Shown one piece after another: positions 32,926 to 41,969 of a DNA stretch of 64,000 nt; position 1 is the first letter of the stretch, and every line of letters starts with the position of its first letter. The notes under the pieces are model-generated. The model worked only from the letters and a program-made list of their open reading frames with translations, was not told the origin of the DNA and did no database searches. This DNA comes from Candidatus Methanomethylophilus alvi Mx1201 (GTDB lineage Archaea; Thermoplasmatota; Thermoplasmata; Methanomassiliicoccales; Methanomethylophilaceae), in contig NC_020913.1 in assembly GCF_000300255.2 (NCBI RefSeq), positions 1,362,692 to 1,426,691 on the forward strand. Direction: 5' to 3'. Made by a program: the position numbers and the translations under genes.

Positions 32926-34467
32926 TCACTCCTCTCCTCCGAAGAACCCTCTCATCATGGGGTTCATCTCCATCATCTGCTCACGGCCGAGGGCCTCATA
33001 GAAGCGGATGATGATTCCTACTGTCAGCAACAGACCGGTTCCGGTTGCGTTTCCTGTCGTACCGATCATATCGGCACAGGCTGCGAGCAGACCGATCAAG
33101 GCTCCGGACAGGATGGTGATCGTCGGAATATATCTGTCGAGCACTCTCTTGAGAACACGAGGTTCTCTCCTGAATCCGGGAATCTGCATACCGCTGCGCT
33201 GGATGTTCTTCGCTACCGATTCCGCACCGAGGTTCGTAGTCTCTACCCAGAACTTCGCGAACATGATCGATCCGAGGACCATCACGGCCATATAGATCGC
33301 CACATGGCATATGTTCTGGAGTACAGTGTGGTCGTTGCCGTAACTCGATGGATTCAGGATAGGCAACAGCCAATCCGTCAGACCCGATGGGGTGGACAGA
33401 TACCATGCCAATCCCGACGAAGCGGTCGTACTTCCGTCTTCGTAGAATCCGATGGATGCGTTTCCTCCGAGGAACGGTATTCCGCTCAGGAAGTCATTGG
33501 TGTACAGCAGCAGACAGACCATGCTGATGTTAGCCAGCAAGGCGGACATCAGGATGACCGGGATGTTGCTTGCATACATCAATTTGATCGGATACTTGCC
33601 TCTGGCACCTCTCACGTTTCCATGAGATATCGGAAGCTCGATACGACTGGATTCCAGATAGACCACTATCAGGAAGATCACGATGGTTCCGATCAGAGCG
33701 ATCAGCGGATTAGGCTGCCCGAGGAATATCATCTCATACCCACCGTTCGCCATGTCGGCGGAATTGGTGTTCATGAGAACGTATATCGCCTTTGGAATTG
33801 TTCCAGCAGGAGGATTGGACAGGGACATGGCCGAACTGTTGTCGACCGCATACCAATTCAAAGCACCTGTGAACACGGCCTGCGATACACCTGCTGCAAT
33901 GAACAGCGAGATACCGCTGCCGATACCCCATTTCGATATGACTTCATCGAACAGGAACACAAGGTAGGATCCGACGAACAACTGCAGGATAATCAGCAGT
34001 TTTGCGCCGACACTTCCAAATGTATCTGTAAATGTGTCCGAGGGAACGAGATAGCCGAATACCTGAGGTATGGCCTCCACGAAGATCATCACGATGACCA
34101 GGAGCTTCAGTACAGACTGGTAGCATGCCTTGTCTTTCCTATTGCTCAAGTCGAGCTTGATGATCTTCGCTCCGACGAACAGCTGCATGATGATGGAAGC
34201 GGTAACGATCGGTCCGATACCTAACTGAAGGATCGTACCGGACGCCCCGGCCATGATGGTCCTATACTGGGCGAATATGTCCAGAGACTCGCTTTGATCG
34301 AGTCCCCAGACATAGACGTTCGACATCACGAAGTACAGTACCAGGATGACTGCTACCCACATCATCTTGGTCCTGAAGTGCACGTGCCCTTCAGGACGCT
34401 TGACGGCGGGGAGCCTGTCGCCAATGGGCTTTACCTTGTACAACAGGCTCGGTTTTTCATCATCCAT
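32926..34467 (-). CDS. secY: Protein translocase subunit SecY
   Basis: Channel of the Sec translocon, 513 residues, about ten membrane helices. Recognisable elements: the plug/TM2 region LGIGPIVTASIIMQL, the cytosolic loop ESSRIELPISHGNVRGARGKYPIKLMYASNIPVIL and the C-terminal loop RSGMQIPGFRREPRVLKRVLDRYIP. ATG 34467 follows GGGAGTAA; the longer open frame to 34491 adds residues not seen in the family. In the spc operon after rpl15. Confidence 0.95.
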   Translation of the reverse strand: MDDEKPSLLYKVKPIGDRLPAVKRPEGHVHFRTKMMWVAVILVLYFVMSNVYVWGLDQSESLDIFAQYRTIMAGASGTILQLGIGPIVTASIIMQLFVGAKIIKLDLSNRKDKACYQSVLKLLVIVMIFVEAIPQVFGYLVPSDTFTDTFGSVGAKLLIILQLFVGSYLVFLFDEVISKWGIGSGISLFIAAGVSQAVFTGALNWYAVDNSSAMSLSNPPAGTIPKAIYVLMNTNSADMANGGYEMIFLGQPNPLIALIGTIVIFLIVVYLESSRIELPISHGNVRGARGKYPIKLMYASNIPVILMSALLANISMVCLLLYTNDFLSGIPFLGGNASIGFYEDGSTTASSGLAWYLSTPSGLTDWLLPILNPSSYGNDHTVLQNICHVAIYMAVMVLGSIMFAKFWVETTNLGAESVAKNIQRSGMQIPGFRREPRVLKRVLDRYIPTITILSGALIGLLAACADMIGTTGNATGTGLLLTVGIIIRFYEALGREQMMEMNPMMRGFFGGEE

Positions 34468-34487
34468 CGGAATTACTCCCTTTCGGA

Positions 34488-34910
34488 TCACTCGGCGATG
34501 CTTCCGCCTGCAGCCTCGATCTTCTCTTTGGCTTTAGCGGAAACCTCGGCAACGGTGACATCGACAGCGATGTCGATGTTTCCGCTGCCGAGCAGCTTGT
34601 CGATGCCGGCGTCAGTCAGGTTAATGGTGTACTTCTCTCCGTCTTTCTTTGCAAAGCCTTCTGCGACGAACCTGTCCATGCTCTTCTTGAGATCGGACAC
34701 GTTGATCGTAGAGTTTGCCTTCACCATGCACTGCGGCCTCTTGAAGCCGTGGCGTCCATAGTGGTCCCTGTCGTTTTTGAGCATCCAGATCTTTCCGGTC
34801 TTTCCGATACCAGCGTTTCCGTGGCCACCGATTATACCGGCTCCACGTCCGGATTTCTTTCCGCGTCCGTGGGTCCTGGATCCTCTGAATTTCTTAGTTC
34901 TGCTTGGCAT
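34488..34910 (-). CDS. rpl15: 50S ribosomal protein L15 (uL15)
   Basis: 140 residues with the basic, glycine-rich N terminus (RTKKFRGSRTHGRGKKSGRG AG pattern) that threads into the subunit, and a globular C-terminal half (KAKEKIEAAGGSI). Shorter than bacterial L15 but normal for archaea. Placed between rpl30 and secY as in other archaeal spc operons. Confidence 0.95.
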   Translation of the reverse strand: MPSRTKKFRGSRTHGRGKKSGRGAGIIGGHGNAGIGKTGKIWMLKNDRDHYGRHGFKRPQCMVKANSTINVSDLKKSMDRFVAEGFAKKDGEKYTINLTDAGIDKLLGSGNIDIAVDVTVAEVSAKAKEKIEAAGGSIAE

Positions 34911-34920
34911 TTATGTCACC

Positions 34921-35388
34921 TCAGAGCATCCTCTTGACAAGCTCGTTGATCTTGTCTCCCCTGTTTCCGAGTGCTCCGCCGTTCTGGAAGGAGCGCTTGT
35001 TGCCCTCGTATCCTTTCACGGGCGGGTGGAGGCGGATGACCGGCTTGAGACCCTCGACATCCTTGAGCTTGTACTCGTTGGCGACGATGGCCTTGGCGAG
35101 GTCGTCGATGGTGGCGAACTCGGTCTTCTCTTTGACATATTCATCGGTAAGGGGCTTGTCGCCGACGATCTTTCCGCGGGCCTTCAGCATGGCGGCGAGG
35201 GTCTCCTCGTCGATCAGTCCGAAGGTGCAGTAGTCCTTGACGACCTGCAGCATTCCCTTGTAGCTGGCGTTCTCGGGGATGACGGTCGCGTGGTTGACCC
35301 TGTTCAGTCCGAGAAGTTCCATGGTCAGGCGGATGTCGCGTGCGACATCGGCCTGTCCGAGTACACGGATTACGACGTATGCGCACAT
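34921..35388 (-). CDS. rpl30: 50S ribosomal protein L30 (uL30)
   Basis: 155 residues, the long archaeal/eukaryotic (L7-like) form. Starts CAYVVIRVLGQADVARDIRLT and ends with the archaeal HPPVKGYEGNKRSFQNGGALGNRG segment. ATG 35388 is preferred over a GTG two codons upstream because it follows GGAGTGA. Confidence 0.95.
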   Translation of the reverse strand: MCAYVVIRVLGQADVARDIRLTMELLGLNRVNHATVIPENASYKGMLQVVKDYCTFGLIDEETLAAMLKARGKIVGDKPLTDEYVKEKTEFATIDDLAKAIVANEYKLKDVEGLKPVIRLHPPVKGYEGNKRSFQNGGALGNRGDKINELVKRML

Positions 35389-35390
35389 GT

Positions 35391-36080
35391 TCACTCCTCC
35401 CTCTGCTCGTCGATGTCAGCAGACTCGTCAGCACCTGCCAGTCCGACGGGGCCGGTGGCGATGTTGAGCCTCTCCGCCTGCTCGTCGGTGACCCTGATCT
35501 TAGCGGTCTGCCTGAGAGCATCGAAGGTCGCCATGCAGTAGTTGACCTTGGTCTTGGTGTTTCCGGTGGCGAATCCCCAGGAGTCGTGTACACCTGCGAG
35601 GGTGAGAAGGCTCTTGGCGACATCGCCGACTGCCAGTCCGATACCGCGGGGTGCGGGGCGGAGGCAGACGGTGACGGATCCGGACCTTCCGATTACCTCG
35701 AACGGGAGCGAGTGCACAGTACCGCATCCGCACTCCCAGGATCCGCATCCTCTCTTGATCTCGATGATGTTGAGCTTGGCATTGTCGATTGCCTTCTTGA
35801 TGGAAGGTCCGACTTCCTTTCCTTTAGCCCTTCCGACACCGATGAACCCGTCGCCGTTTCCGACGATGCAGGTCACGGCGAACCTGACCCTCCTTCCGGA
35901 GTCGGTCATCCTCTGGACCATGTTCAGGTCGATGACCTCGTCCTGAAGGTCCGGCAGGAGAATGTCCACGATCTCGGGCTCACGCAGAGGCAGCTTGGTC
36001 GCCAGAGCTTCGCTCATGGTCGTGACCTCTCCGTTGAGGACCATATGTCCGAGCCTCGTCTTAGGTACCCAGTCGACCAT
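35391..36080 (-). CDS. rps5: 30S ribosomal protein S5 (uS5)
   Basis: 229 residues. Contains the double-stranded-RNA-binding-like N domain (VQRMTDSGRRVRFAVTCIVGNGDGFIGVGRAKGKEV) and the C domain (RPAPRGIGLAVGDVAKSLLTLAGVHDSWGF). Archaeal-length N and C extensions. Important for decoding fidelity and mRNA entry. One base separates it from rpl18. Confidence 0.95.
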   Translation of the reverse strand: MVDWVPKTRLGHMVLNGEVTTMSEALATKLPLREPEIVDILLPDLQDEVIDLNMVQRMTDSGRRVRFAVTCIVGNGDGFIGVGRAKGKEVGPSIKKAIDNAKLNIIEIKRGCGSWECGCGTVHSLPFEVIGRSGSVTVCLRPAPRGIGLAVGDVAKSLLTLAGVHDSWGFATGNTKTKVNYCMATFDALRQTAKIRVTDEQAERLNIATGPVGLAGADESADIDEQREE

Positions 36081-36081
36081 T

Positions 36082-36582
36082 TTACTCAGCCTCCAGTTTC
36101 TGTTTAACGCTGTTTACGTCAGCTTCGATCTTGTCATCGATGTGCTTTCCGTTGAGCCTGTCCTCATCGGGGAGGACATCCTCGCTAACGGGGATCTCGA
36201 GACCCGCATCGATCATTCCCTTGGCAACGGCGAAGAGCACTCCTCCGTGCTGGGGGTTCTGCATACCGATGTCGAGCACTGCGTACTCGATGTCGGCTTT
36301 CTTTGCCCTGAGGCCTGCGGCATATCCAACCAGGTAGGCTGCAGGGATGGAGGAACAGGAGTTCTCCCATCCGAACTTCTTCAGCTGTTTGGTGTCTGCT
36401 GCCGCGAGGACCACATCTCCGCCCATGGTGAAATCCACGAACTGGACGGTGATGTTCTTGTTGGACCTCCTGACCACTGCTCTTACCTCGTGGCTCGAAA
36501 GGAGCTTCTTGCGGGTGTAGTAGTTGGTGCGGCCCTCTCTTCTTCTGCGGAACGCAACTTTGTATCTAGGTCCTGTAGCCAT
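36082..36582 (-). CDS. rpl18: 50S ribosomal protein L18 (uL18)
   Basis: 166 residues, 5S rRNA-binding protein. Starts GPRYKVAFRRRREGRTNYYTRKKLL and contains CSSIPAAYLVGYAAGLRAKK, the archaeal L18 signature. Uses TAA as stop and overlaps rpl19e by one base. Confidence 0.95.
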   Translation of the reverse strand: MATGPRYKVAFRRRREGRTNYYTRKKLLSSHEVRAVVRRSNKNITVQFVDFTMGGDVVLAAADTKQLKKFGWENSCSSIPAAYLVGYAAGLRAKKADIEYAVLDIGMQNPQHGGVLFAVAKGMIDAGLEIPVSEDVLPDEDRLNGKHIDDKIEADVNSVKQKLEAE

Positions 36583-37043
36583 CAGATCTCCTCCTCTTTC
36601 AGGTTGCCATCAGCGATCATGTGCTGCTTCAAGTTCCTGCGGGAAGTGTAGGATCCTCCCTTGGCTTTCCTGTAGTACAGCCTGTACACGGAGGGGCTGA
36701 TCTTCCCATCTGCACGGAGCTGCTTGAGCTCGTCGCGGATAGGCCTGATGGTCTGGATCCATTTGCGCTTTGCGGGAGCACGTGCGTTTGCTGTTCCCTT
36801 CACGCTTCCAGGTCCTTTACGCTTACCGCTGGCCTTCTGTTTGGCTGCGTATCTTATCCTTCCCCTGGACGTGCCGGACTTCGGCTTGGCCTTGATCATG
36901 CCGGAGTCGATGGCGGTGCGGATGTCGCCGCGGGTGATGCACTCCTGGACCTCGTCCTCTTTGGTGGGGTCGATCCAGACTCTGTTCACTCCGCACTTCA
37001 GGATCTCGGATGCCATCCTCTTCTGGTTTCTAAGGTCTGACAT
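36582..37043 (-). CDS. rpl19e: 50S ribosomal protein L19e (eL19)
   Basis: 153 residues, archaeal/eukaryotic protein forming an intersubunit bridge. Highly basic; LRNQKRMASEILKCGVNRVW at the start and RGRIRYAAKQKASGKRKGPG in the middle are diagnostic. Three bases separate it from rpl32e. Confidence 0.95.
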   Translation of the reverse strand: MSDLRNQKRMASEILKCGVNRVWIDPTKEDEVQECITRGDIRTAIDSGMIKAKPKSGTSRGRIRYAAKQKASGKRKGPGSVKGTANARAPAKRKWIQTIRPIRDELKQLRADGKISPSVYRLYYRKAKGGSYTSRRNLKQHMIADGNLKEEEI

Positions 37044-37046
37044 TTA

Positions 37047-37754
37047 TCACACCATCCTGTTGAGAACGCGGATTCCGAGCTCTTTGGCACGGTCCTCGAT
37101 AGTGATTCTCTTCTTTGTTCCGACGGTTCCGCCGATGCGGACCGCCTGCTTCTTGGGGTCGATGTTCTCGAGGTCGTCGACGTTGTACACGAGGACTTCC
37201 TGGAATCCGGACGGGTGGAGTCCCTTCGCCTTGGCGGGTCCGCCGTATCCGATCTCCACCATGGGGGGACGCCTCTTGAGGCCCCTCTTCATCTTGGAGT
37301 GGATTCCCTTGGGTCTCCTCCACTTCTCGCCGAGCATCTTGTATCTGAACCACTCCTGCCTCTTGAAGGCGGGGCGCTTTCCAGAAATGATAGCCCTCTT
37401 GGCGAGTGCGTCGACGGTCTCCTCATCGAGCTCGGGCTTGGGCTGGACGGTGTAGGCGTTGGCCTCTACGACCTCGGTCTTCTCCTCTTCCTTCTTGGCC
37501 TCTGCCGCAGGCTCCTTCTTCTCTGCCTTTGCTACCTTCGTTGCCTTGGGGGCCTCGTTGGATGCAAATGCTTTCTGCCAGTTCTCGACGGTCTTGGGTC
37601 CGACTCCGGACAGGGTCTTGATGACCTCCTTCGTCTTCGCCTTGTCGTTGACGGCCTCTTTCAGCTGGTCCACGGTGGTGATTCCGATCGACTCGAGCTC
37701 GGCAACGTTTGCATCCTTGAACCCCGGAAGGTCCTTGAACTCTTTCACGGTCAT
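37047..37754 (-). CDS. rpl32e: 50S ribosomal protein L32e (eL32) with helix-hairpin-helix extension
   Basis: 235 residues, almost twice the core length. Residues 1-75 form a helix-hairpin-helix type domain (DLPGFKDANVAELESIGITT, then LSGVGPKTVENWQKAF), followed by a charged Ala/Lys/Glu linker (to about 110). The eL32 core follows (FKRQEWFRYKMLGEKWRRPKG, SKMKRGLKRRPPMVEIGYGG, NVDDLENIDPKKQAVRIGGTVGTKKR). Similar N-terminal extensions are known from haloarchaeal L32e. The added domain probably lies on the ribosome surface. Confidence 0.93.
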   Translation of the reverse strand: MTVKEFKDLPGFKDANVAELESIGITTVDQLKEAVNDKAKTKEVIKTLSGVGPKTVENWQKAFASNEAPKATKVAKAEKKEPAAEAKKEEEKTEVVEANAYTVQPKPELDEETVDALAKRAIISGKRPAFKRQEWFRYKMLGEKWRRPKGIHSKMKRGLKRRPPMVEIGYGGPAKAKGLHPSGFQEVLVYNVDDLENIDPKKQAVRIGGTVGTKKRITIEDRAKELGIRVLNRMV

Positions 37755-38308
37755 TCTTTCACCTTGTGAGACTTGAGCGTTATGTAAATTCCGTCTTCGA
37801 AGACCCTCTTGTCGAATCCGCGCCTCATGGTAGACTTCTCCATGTTGGCTGCGGTCTGACCGACGTCCTCGATGTTGATTCCGGTGACGGTTATGTCCTG
37901 TCCGGAGATCTTTACTTTGGTGTCACCAACGATGGCGGCATAGCGGGTTGCATGCCCTCCCATGTAGTTGTTGACCTCTACCCTCTTCTCCTTCTCGTTG
38001 ACAGCTACTTTCATAGGGAAGTGGGAGAAGACAACTTTGAGATGGTAGGTGAATCCCTCGGTTACGCCCTTGAACATGTTCTTCACATGTGCGGCGTAGG
38101 TTCCGATCATTGCCTTGTCCTTGATCCTCGGATACTCACATTTCACTGTGACATTACCGTCTGCAACGACGACGTCGACGCGGGGGTGCGAGAAGTTTCT
38201 GCTCAGTTCACCTTTAGGCCCTTTGACCTTGAAGGTGTTCCCGTCCATTGTGACGGTGACCCCATCGGGTATGGCGATGTGGCTTTCGATTATCCCTGCA
38301 ATTGTCAT
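37751..38308 (-). CDS. rpl6: 50S ribosomal protein L6 (uL6)
   Basis: 185 residues, two repeated beta domains near the sarcin-ricin loop. IAIPDGVTVTMDGNTFKVKGPKGELSR is the N-domain signature and the C domain has GHATRYAAIVGDTKVKISGQDITVTGINIEDVGQTAANME. Overlaps rpl32e by four bases (ATGA). Confidence 0.95.
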   Translation of the reverse strand: MTIAGIIESHIAIPDGVTVTMDGNTFKVKGPKGELSRNFSHPRVDVVVADGNVTVKCEYPRIKDKAMIGTYAAHVKNMFKGVTEGFTYHLKVVFSHFPMKVAVNEKEKRVEVNNYMGGHATRYAAIVGDTKVKISGQDITVTGINIEDVGQTAANMEKSTMRRGFDKRVFEDGIYITLKSHKVKE

Positions 38309-38317
38309 CTTTATTCC

Positions 38318-38707
38318 TCAGTATACGTACGCTAACAGTTTTCCGCCGATGCCAAGCTCTTTGGCACGGTCCTGGGCGACAACACCGTTGGTAGTGGTGA
38401 AGATCAGTACACCGAAATCCTGGGCGGGGAGGAACCTCGCCTCGTATTTCTCGATGTCTGATACCTTCACGGAGTACCTGGGCTTTATGACGCCGCAGTC
38501 GTTGATGGCTCCCTTCAGCATTACACGGAACTTTCCGGCCTTTCCGTCCTCGACGTACTCGAACTGGTTGATGTAGCCGTGGTCCTGCATGACCTTGAGC
38601 ACGCGGCCGATCAGCTTGGAGGAGGGTGCGATCTCGCACTCCGCCTTTCCGTTGGTCGACGCGTTTTTTATGACGCACATTGCATCGTTAAGTGGATCGC
38701 TCTGCAT
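38318..38707 (-). CDS. rps8: 30S ribosomal protein S8 (uS8)
   Basis: 129 residues, binds 16S rRNA h21. DPLNDAMCVIKNASTNGKAECEIAPSSKLIGRVLKVMQDHGYI is typical of archaeal S8, ending in GIGGKLLAYVY. ATG 38707 follows AGGTGACA; the frame three codons upstream starts with GTG and is less likely. Confidence 0.95.
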   Translation of the reverse strand: MQSDPLNDAMCVIKNASTNGKAECEIAPSSKLIGRVLKVMQDHGYINQFEYVEDGKAGKFRVMLKGAINDCGVIKPRYSVKVSDIEKYEARFLPAQDFGVLIFTTTNGVVAQDRAKELGIGGKLLAYVY

Positions 38708-38717
38708 TTCTGTCACC

Positions 38718-38864
38718 TCAGGAGTATTTCTTGAAGCCCAGCTCCGGGGCCATGTCTCTGAAGCACTGGCGGCAGAGGTGCATTCCGTACCTCCTTATAA
38801 TTCCGCGCCTGCGTCCGCAGCGGTCGCATCCGACCTGCCTGCCATACTGTTTCTTAGGTTTCAC
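38718..38864 (-). CDS. rps14: 30S ribosomal protein S14 (uS14), zinc type
   Basis: 48 residues, shorter than most gene callers' cut-offs. The product begins [19 protein letters not shown], has zinc ligands CDRC and CRQC, and ends in PELGFKKYS. The start is GTG at 38864, overlapping the rpl5 stop (GTGA); no ATG is available before residue 28. Its place between L5 and S8 is the standard archaeal order. Confidence 0.93.
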   Translation of the reverse strand: MKPKKQYGRQVGCDRCGRRRGIIRRYGMHLCRQCFRDMAPELGFKKYS

Positions 38865-39382
38865 TGGATCACCTCAACCTTGTATTTGTCCTTCATGAAC
38901 TGGATGGCCTCGTCCCTGTCGACACGGTGCTCCTTGGGGATCCTGGTCTTCAGGAGGGCTCTCCTCTCGTTGCGGGCTCCGCCCTTGCGGCGGAGGACCA
39001 CGTTGATGTCCATTCCGAAGATACCTATCTCGGGGTCGTATTTCATACCATCGAAATCGGTGTAGTCGGAGATACCGAAGGACATGTTCCCTTCCTTGTC
39101 GAACGAGTAGGAGTACACGCGGTTCTCCCTGATGTTGAGTGCACGTGCAAGGAACTTCTCTGCATCCTCGCCCCTGAGGGTGACCTTGCATCCGAGAGGC
39201 ATTCCCTCACGGATCCCGAGGTCCCTGTTGACGGTCTTGGAAAGGGTCTGCACGGACTTGTGTCCGGTGACCATGTCGAGGACCTTCTGTGCCTTGACGA
39301 GCTTCTCTCCTGCCTCGCCGACACCGATGTTGACGGTGATCTTCTCGATGCGGAGCTGCCTCATAGGGTTGTCGGAGTTCAT
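38861..39382 (-). CDS. rpl5: 50S ribosomal protein L5 (uL5)
   Basis: 173 residues, binds 5S rRNA and contacts P-site t[58 protein letters not shown] and [27 protein letters not shown] are characteristic. ATG 39382 overlaps the rps4e stop and follows GGAGG. The open frame upstream of this ATG is a shadow of rps4e. Confidence 0.95.
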   Translation of the reverse strand: MNSDNPMRQLRIEKITVNIGVGEAGEKLVKAQKVLDMVTGHKSVQTLSKTVNRDLGIREGMPLGCKVTLRGEDAEKFLARALNIRENRVYSYSFDKEGNMSFGISDYTDFDGMKYDPEIGIFGMDINVVLRRKGGARNERRALLKTRIPKEHRVDRDEAIQFMKDKYKVEVIQ

Positions 39383-40086
39383 TCGGATGCCTCCGGCAGG
39401 GTGATCTCGGACTTTCCGGTACCGATGACGAAGACGTTCTCCTTCACGGTCTCGGACTTGTTCTTGAAGGTGATGATGCTGGGTGCGGATGCGCTGCCTG
39501 CAGAGATGGACTCGACGTCCTCGACCTTGCCTGCGTGGCGTCCGTTGATGACGAGCACGGTGGCGTTCTCGGCGAGGGGGTAGGATCCGACGATCTCGTT
39601 CTTCTCGAGGTCCAGTTTGACGGAGTCTCCGGTCTTGTACTGGTTGGCGTCGAGGATGATGTTCCTTCCGCCGCTCAGGTTGAGCTGGAGCTTGCCTCCG
39701 GCGACCTTGGTCTTGTTCTCGACCCTGCAGAGGACCCATTTGGCCTCCTCTTCGGGGATCGCGACGACGGTCAGCTTTCCCTTCCCGGTCAGGAGCATGC
39801 GGTAGTAAAGGTTCATCTTGGGGATCGCGATGGAATCCATGATTCCGACCGGAGCCTTGGCGTCCTTTACTTTCCTTCCGTTGACGATCATGTCGCGGTT
39901 GGCGATGATCTTCTTTGCTTCTCTGGCGGTGTCACATACTTTCAGCATGTCCCTCAGGACCATTCCTGCGGGCATGGAGTCCTCCACGGAGTGTGCTCCG
40001 GGAGTCTGTTTGGCAGCCCATACGTGGACCTTCCTGGGGATTGCCCAGGTCCTGGGCATTGCCAGTCTCTTCATGTGGTCGCTCAT
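39379..40086 (-). CDS. rps4e: 30S ribosomal protein S4e (eS4)
   Basis: 235 residues. KRLAMPRTWAIPRKVHVWAAKQTPGAHSVEDSMP is the eS4 start; an S4 domain (AREAKKIIANRDMIVNGRKVKDAKAPVGIMD) and a C-terminal KOW domain (INGRHAGKVEDVESI) follow. Overlaps both neighbours by four bases. Confidence 0.95.
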   Translation of the reverse strand: MSDHMKRLAMPRTWAIPRKVHVWAAKQTPGAHSVEDSMPAGMVLRDMLKVCDTAREAKKIIANRDMIVNGRKVKDAKAPVGIMDSIAIPKMNLYYRMLLTGKGKLTVVAIPEEEAKWVLCRVENKTKVAGGKLQLNLSGGRNIILDANQYKTGDSVKLDLEKNEIVGSYPLAENATVLVINGRHAGKVEDVESISAGSASAPSIITFKNKSETVKENVFVIGTGKSEITLPEASE

Positions 40087-40454
40087 TCTGCAGCCTCCTT
40101 CTTCTTAAGAGCCTCTCCCCTGAGGGGGTCCTCAAGGTTCAGCTTGGTGATCACGAGGTTGGATGCGTGGATGGGGCGGGCGACGGCGGTACCGTCTGCC
40201 TGTTTGATGGTGATTCCCTCGATGGAAACGCGCCCGGTCTTGGTGAAGACCTCGAGCACCTTTCCCTCGATTCCACGGACGTCCTCGTCTCCGCGAAGGA
40301 CTGCTACGGTGTCTCCCTTGCAGACCCTTGCGGTGCGTTTTCCGTATTTCTCGGCAAGATCCTTGCTGAGGTGTGCGGAAAGCATCTTTCTCTTGGTGTG
40401 TGCAGGGGCGTTGGCCTGTGCCTTCCTCTGTACTCTTGCTTTGCTGCTAACCAT
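40083..40454 (-). CDS. rpl24: 50S ribosomal protein L24 (uL24)
   Basis: 123 residues, assembly-initiating protein near the tunnel exit. KOW motif VCKGDTVAVLRGDEDVRGIEGKV, and an archaeal C-terminal IHASNLVITKLNLEDPLR. ATG 40454 stands eight bases after GAGGTG; ATG 40460 would be too close to it. Confidence 0.94.
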   Translation of the reverse strand: MVSSKARVQRKAQANAPAHTKRKMLSAHLSKDLAEKYGKRTARVCKGDTVAVLRGDEDVRGIEGKVLEVFTKTGRVSIEGITIKQADGTAVARPIHASNLVITKLNLEDPLRGEALKKKEAAE

Positions 40455-40465
40455 ACTCATTCACC

Positions 40466-40864
40466 TCAGACGATCGTGTTGGCAGTGGCTGCGATCCTGG
40501 GCCACCTGTCGGCGGCTTCCCTTGCAACCGGGCCCTTTATGTCGGTTCCTTTGGTCTCACCGGTTTCGGTGACAAGCACTGCTGCGTTGTCCTCGAAAGA
40601 CACCATGGTCCCGTCGGGACGCCTGTAGGGGCGCCTCTGGCGGACGATGACCGCATAAACGATCTGTCTCCTCATGGCGGGGGTTCCCTTCTTGACGGAT
40701 GCGATGACGAAGTCACCGACTCCGGCCTTCGGGATCCTCCTGGAGACACCGTGGTAGTCGGGCACGGTGATGATGGAGATGACCTTCGCTCCGGTGTTGT
40801 CGATGACGTTGATCTCCGACTCCTGCTGGAGTCCCCTGATCTGATGACCTGCGATTCCCTTCAT
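40466..40864 (-). CDS. rpl14: 50S ribosomal protein L14 (uL14)
   Basis: 132 residues, subunit-interface protein. INVIDNTGAKVISIITVPDYHGVSRRIPKAGVGDFVIASVKKGTP is the conserved N-terminal beta barrel; VIVRQRRPYRRPDGTMVSFEDNAAVLV follows. Very well conserved. Confidence 0.96.
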   Translation of the reverse strand: MKGIAGHQIRGLQQESEINVIDNTGAKVISIITVPDYHGVSRRIPKAGVGDFVIASVKKGTPAMRRQIVYAVIVRQRRPYRRPDGTMVSFEDNAAVLVTETGETKGTDIKGPVAREAADRWPRIAATANTIV

Positions 40865-40867
40865 CGA

Positions 40868-41200
40868 TCACACCTTCTTCTCGATCACTGCGAAAGACAC
40901 GGTCTTGGAGATGGGGCGGCACTCCATGATCTTCACGGCGTCTCCGACCTTCAGTCCGAGGCAGGGTGCCGCGTGAACGGCGTACCTTGCGGACCTCTTC
41001 TCGTATCTCTCGTATTTCTGCTGATATTTGAGGTAGTCGCGCTTCACGATGACCGTCTTGTTCATCTTGACGCTGTCAACGACTCCCTCGATCACCTGTC
41101 CCCTCACGGAAAGGTTTCCGTGGAAGGGGCAGTAGGGGTCGCTGCACTCGCCCTGGGGAGCGGCAACCTCGATTCCAATGTTCCTTACATCTGCTGTCAT
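40868..41200 (-). CDS. rps17: 30S ribosomal protein S17 (uS17)
   Basis: 110 residues. The OB-fold core [25 protein letters not shown] is typical. The archaeal N terminus ([27 protein letters not shown]) carries a Cys/His cluster that may bind zinc. ATG 41200 follows AGGTGA; the GTG three codons upstream is not preferred. Confidence 0.94.
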   Translation of the reverse strand: MTADVRNIGIEVAAPQGECSDPYCPFHGNLSVRGQVIEGVVDSVKMNKTVIVKRDYLKYQQKYERYEKRSARYAVHAAPCLGLKVGDAVKIMECRPISKTVSFAVIEKKV

Positions 41201-41205
41201 TTTTT

Positions 41206-41460
41206 TCACCTAACCTTCTTCATTCTGTCTTCGGGTCGGTGAAGGAGTTTGCTTCCTTCGATGTCTATCTGCTCGTTCTGATACGTGAACCTGAACTCGT
41301 TCCCCGACTTGGGGACCATTCTCTCAGTTCCGGCCGATTCAATGGTGAACGTGTTCTTCGTCTCGTCGACCACTCTTCCGGATATGCCGGAGAACGGCGC
41401 TGACAGCACACTCACGTCGAGGCCTATGAGTTCAGATCTCATGAATTCGGTTGTGTTCAT
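41206..41460 (-). CDS. rnp1: Ribonuclease P protein component 1 (Rpp29/Pop4)
   Basis: Protein subunit of archaeal RNase P, which trims the 5' leader of pre-tRNA. 84 residues: [33 protein letters not shown] is the Rpp29 Sm-like barrel. Located between uL29/aIF1 and uS17, its usual archaeal site. Slightly short at the N terminus compared with other Rpp29 proteins. Confidence 0.92.
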   Translation of the reverse strand: MNTTEFMRSELIGLDVSVLSAPFSGISGRVVDETKNTFTIESAGTERMVPKSGNEFRFTYQNEQIDIEGSKLLHRPEDRMKKVR

Positions 41461-41464
41461 CTGC

Positions 41465-41764
41465 TTACCTTACTTCGGTGCGGAATCCCATCTCCTCCAG
41501 TACGGCTTTGACCTTCTTCTTGTGGTCGCCCTGGAGTTCGATGCGTCCGTCCTTGCAGGTTCCGCCGGCCGCGCACCTGCTTTTGAGGGTCTTGGCAAGG
41601 TCGGCGATGTCGATGTCATTTCCGTCGATACCGTCGATGACGGTAACGGTTTTTCCGTATCTGCGGCTGTCGATCGAGATCCTTACGCTCTGCTGTTCGC
41701 GTGCGATCTCCTCGCACATGCACAGCTCCTTCGGCAGTCCGCATATAGGGCAGATCTCAGACAT
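41465..41764 (-). CDS. Translation initiation factor aIF1 (SUI1)
   Basis: 99 residues. The SUI1 core (RISIDSRRYGKTVTVIDGIDG, LAKTLKSRCAAGGTCKDGRIELQGDH) promotes start-codon selection. An N-terminal CPICGLPKELCMC cluster may bind zinc, as in many archaeal SUI1 proteins. Uses TAA as stop. Overlaps rpl29 by one base (TGATG). Confidence 0.94.
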   Translation of the reverse strand: MSEICPICGLPKELCMCEEIAREQQSVRISIDSRRYGKTVTVIDGIDGNDIDIADLAKTLKSRCAAGGTCKDGRIELQGDHKKKVKAVLEEMGFRTEVR

Positions 41765-41967
41765 CAGAGCTTCTCCTCCTCCTTCTGGACGGTCAGAATG
41801 CGGGCGATGCTGGTCCTGATGGAACGGATGATACCGGGGCTGGAGGGGGCTCCGCCCATGGCGGAAACTCCCCTCTCGTGCATGAGCTCGTTGCGAAGCT
41901 CCTTGAGCTTCTCGTTGCGCTCCTCGGCGGACATGTTCCTGATGTCGGCAATCTTCAGTGCTGCCAT
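41764..41967 (-). CDS. rpl29: 50S ribosomal protein L29 (uL29)
   Basis: 67 residues, two-helix protein at the tunnel exit that helps dock SRP and chaperones. KIADIRNMSAEERNEKLKELRNELMHERG and SIARILTVQKEEE are typical. ATG 41967 follows the rps3 stop by a few bases (GAGTGATCATG). Confidence 0.94.
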   Translation of the reverse strand: MAALKIADIRNMSAEERNEKLKELRNELMHERGVSAMGGAPSSPGIIRSIRTSIARILTVQKEEEKL

Positions 41968-41969
41968 GA

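Noticed and set aside
32224..34224. Very long plus-strand frame
   Set aside because: Antisense of secY and the EMC3-like gene; rich in His/Asp/Arg as expected from antisense of membrane proteins.
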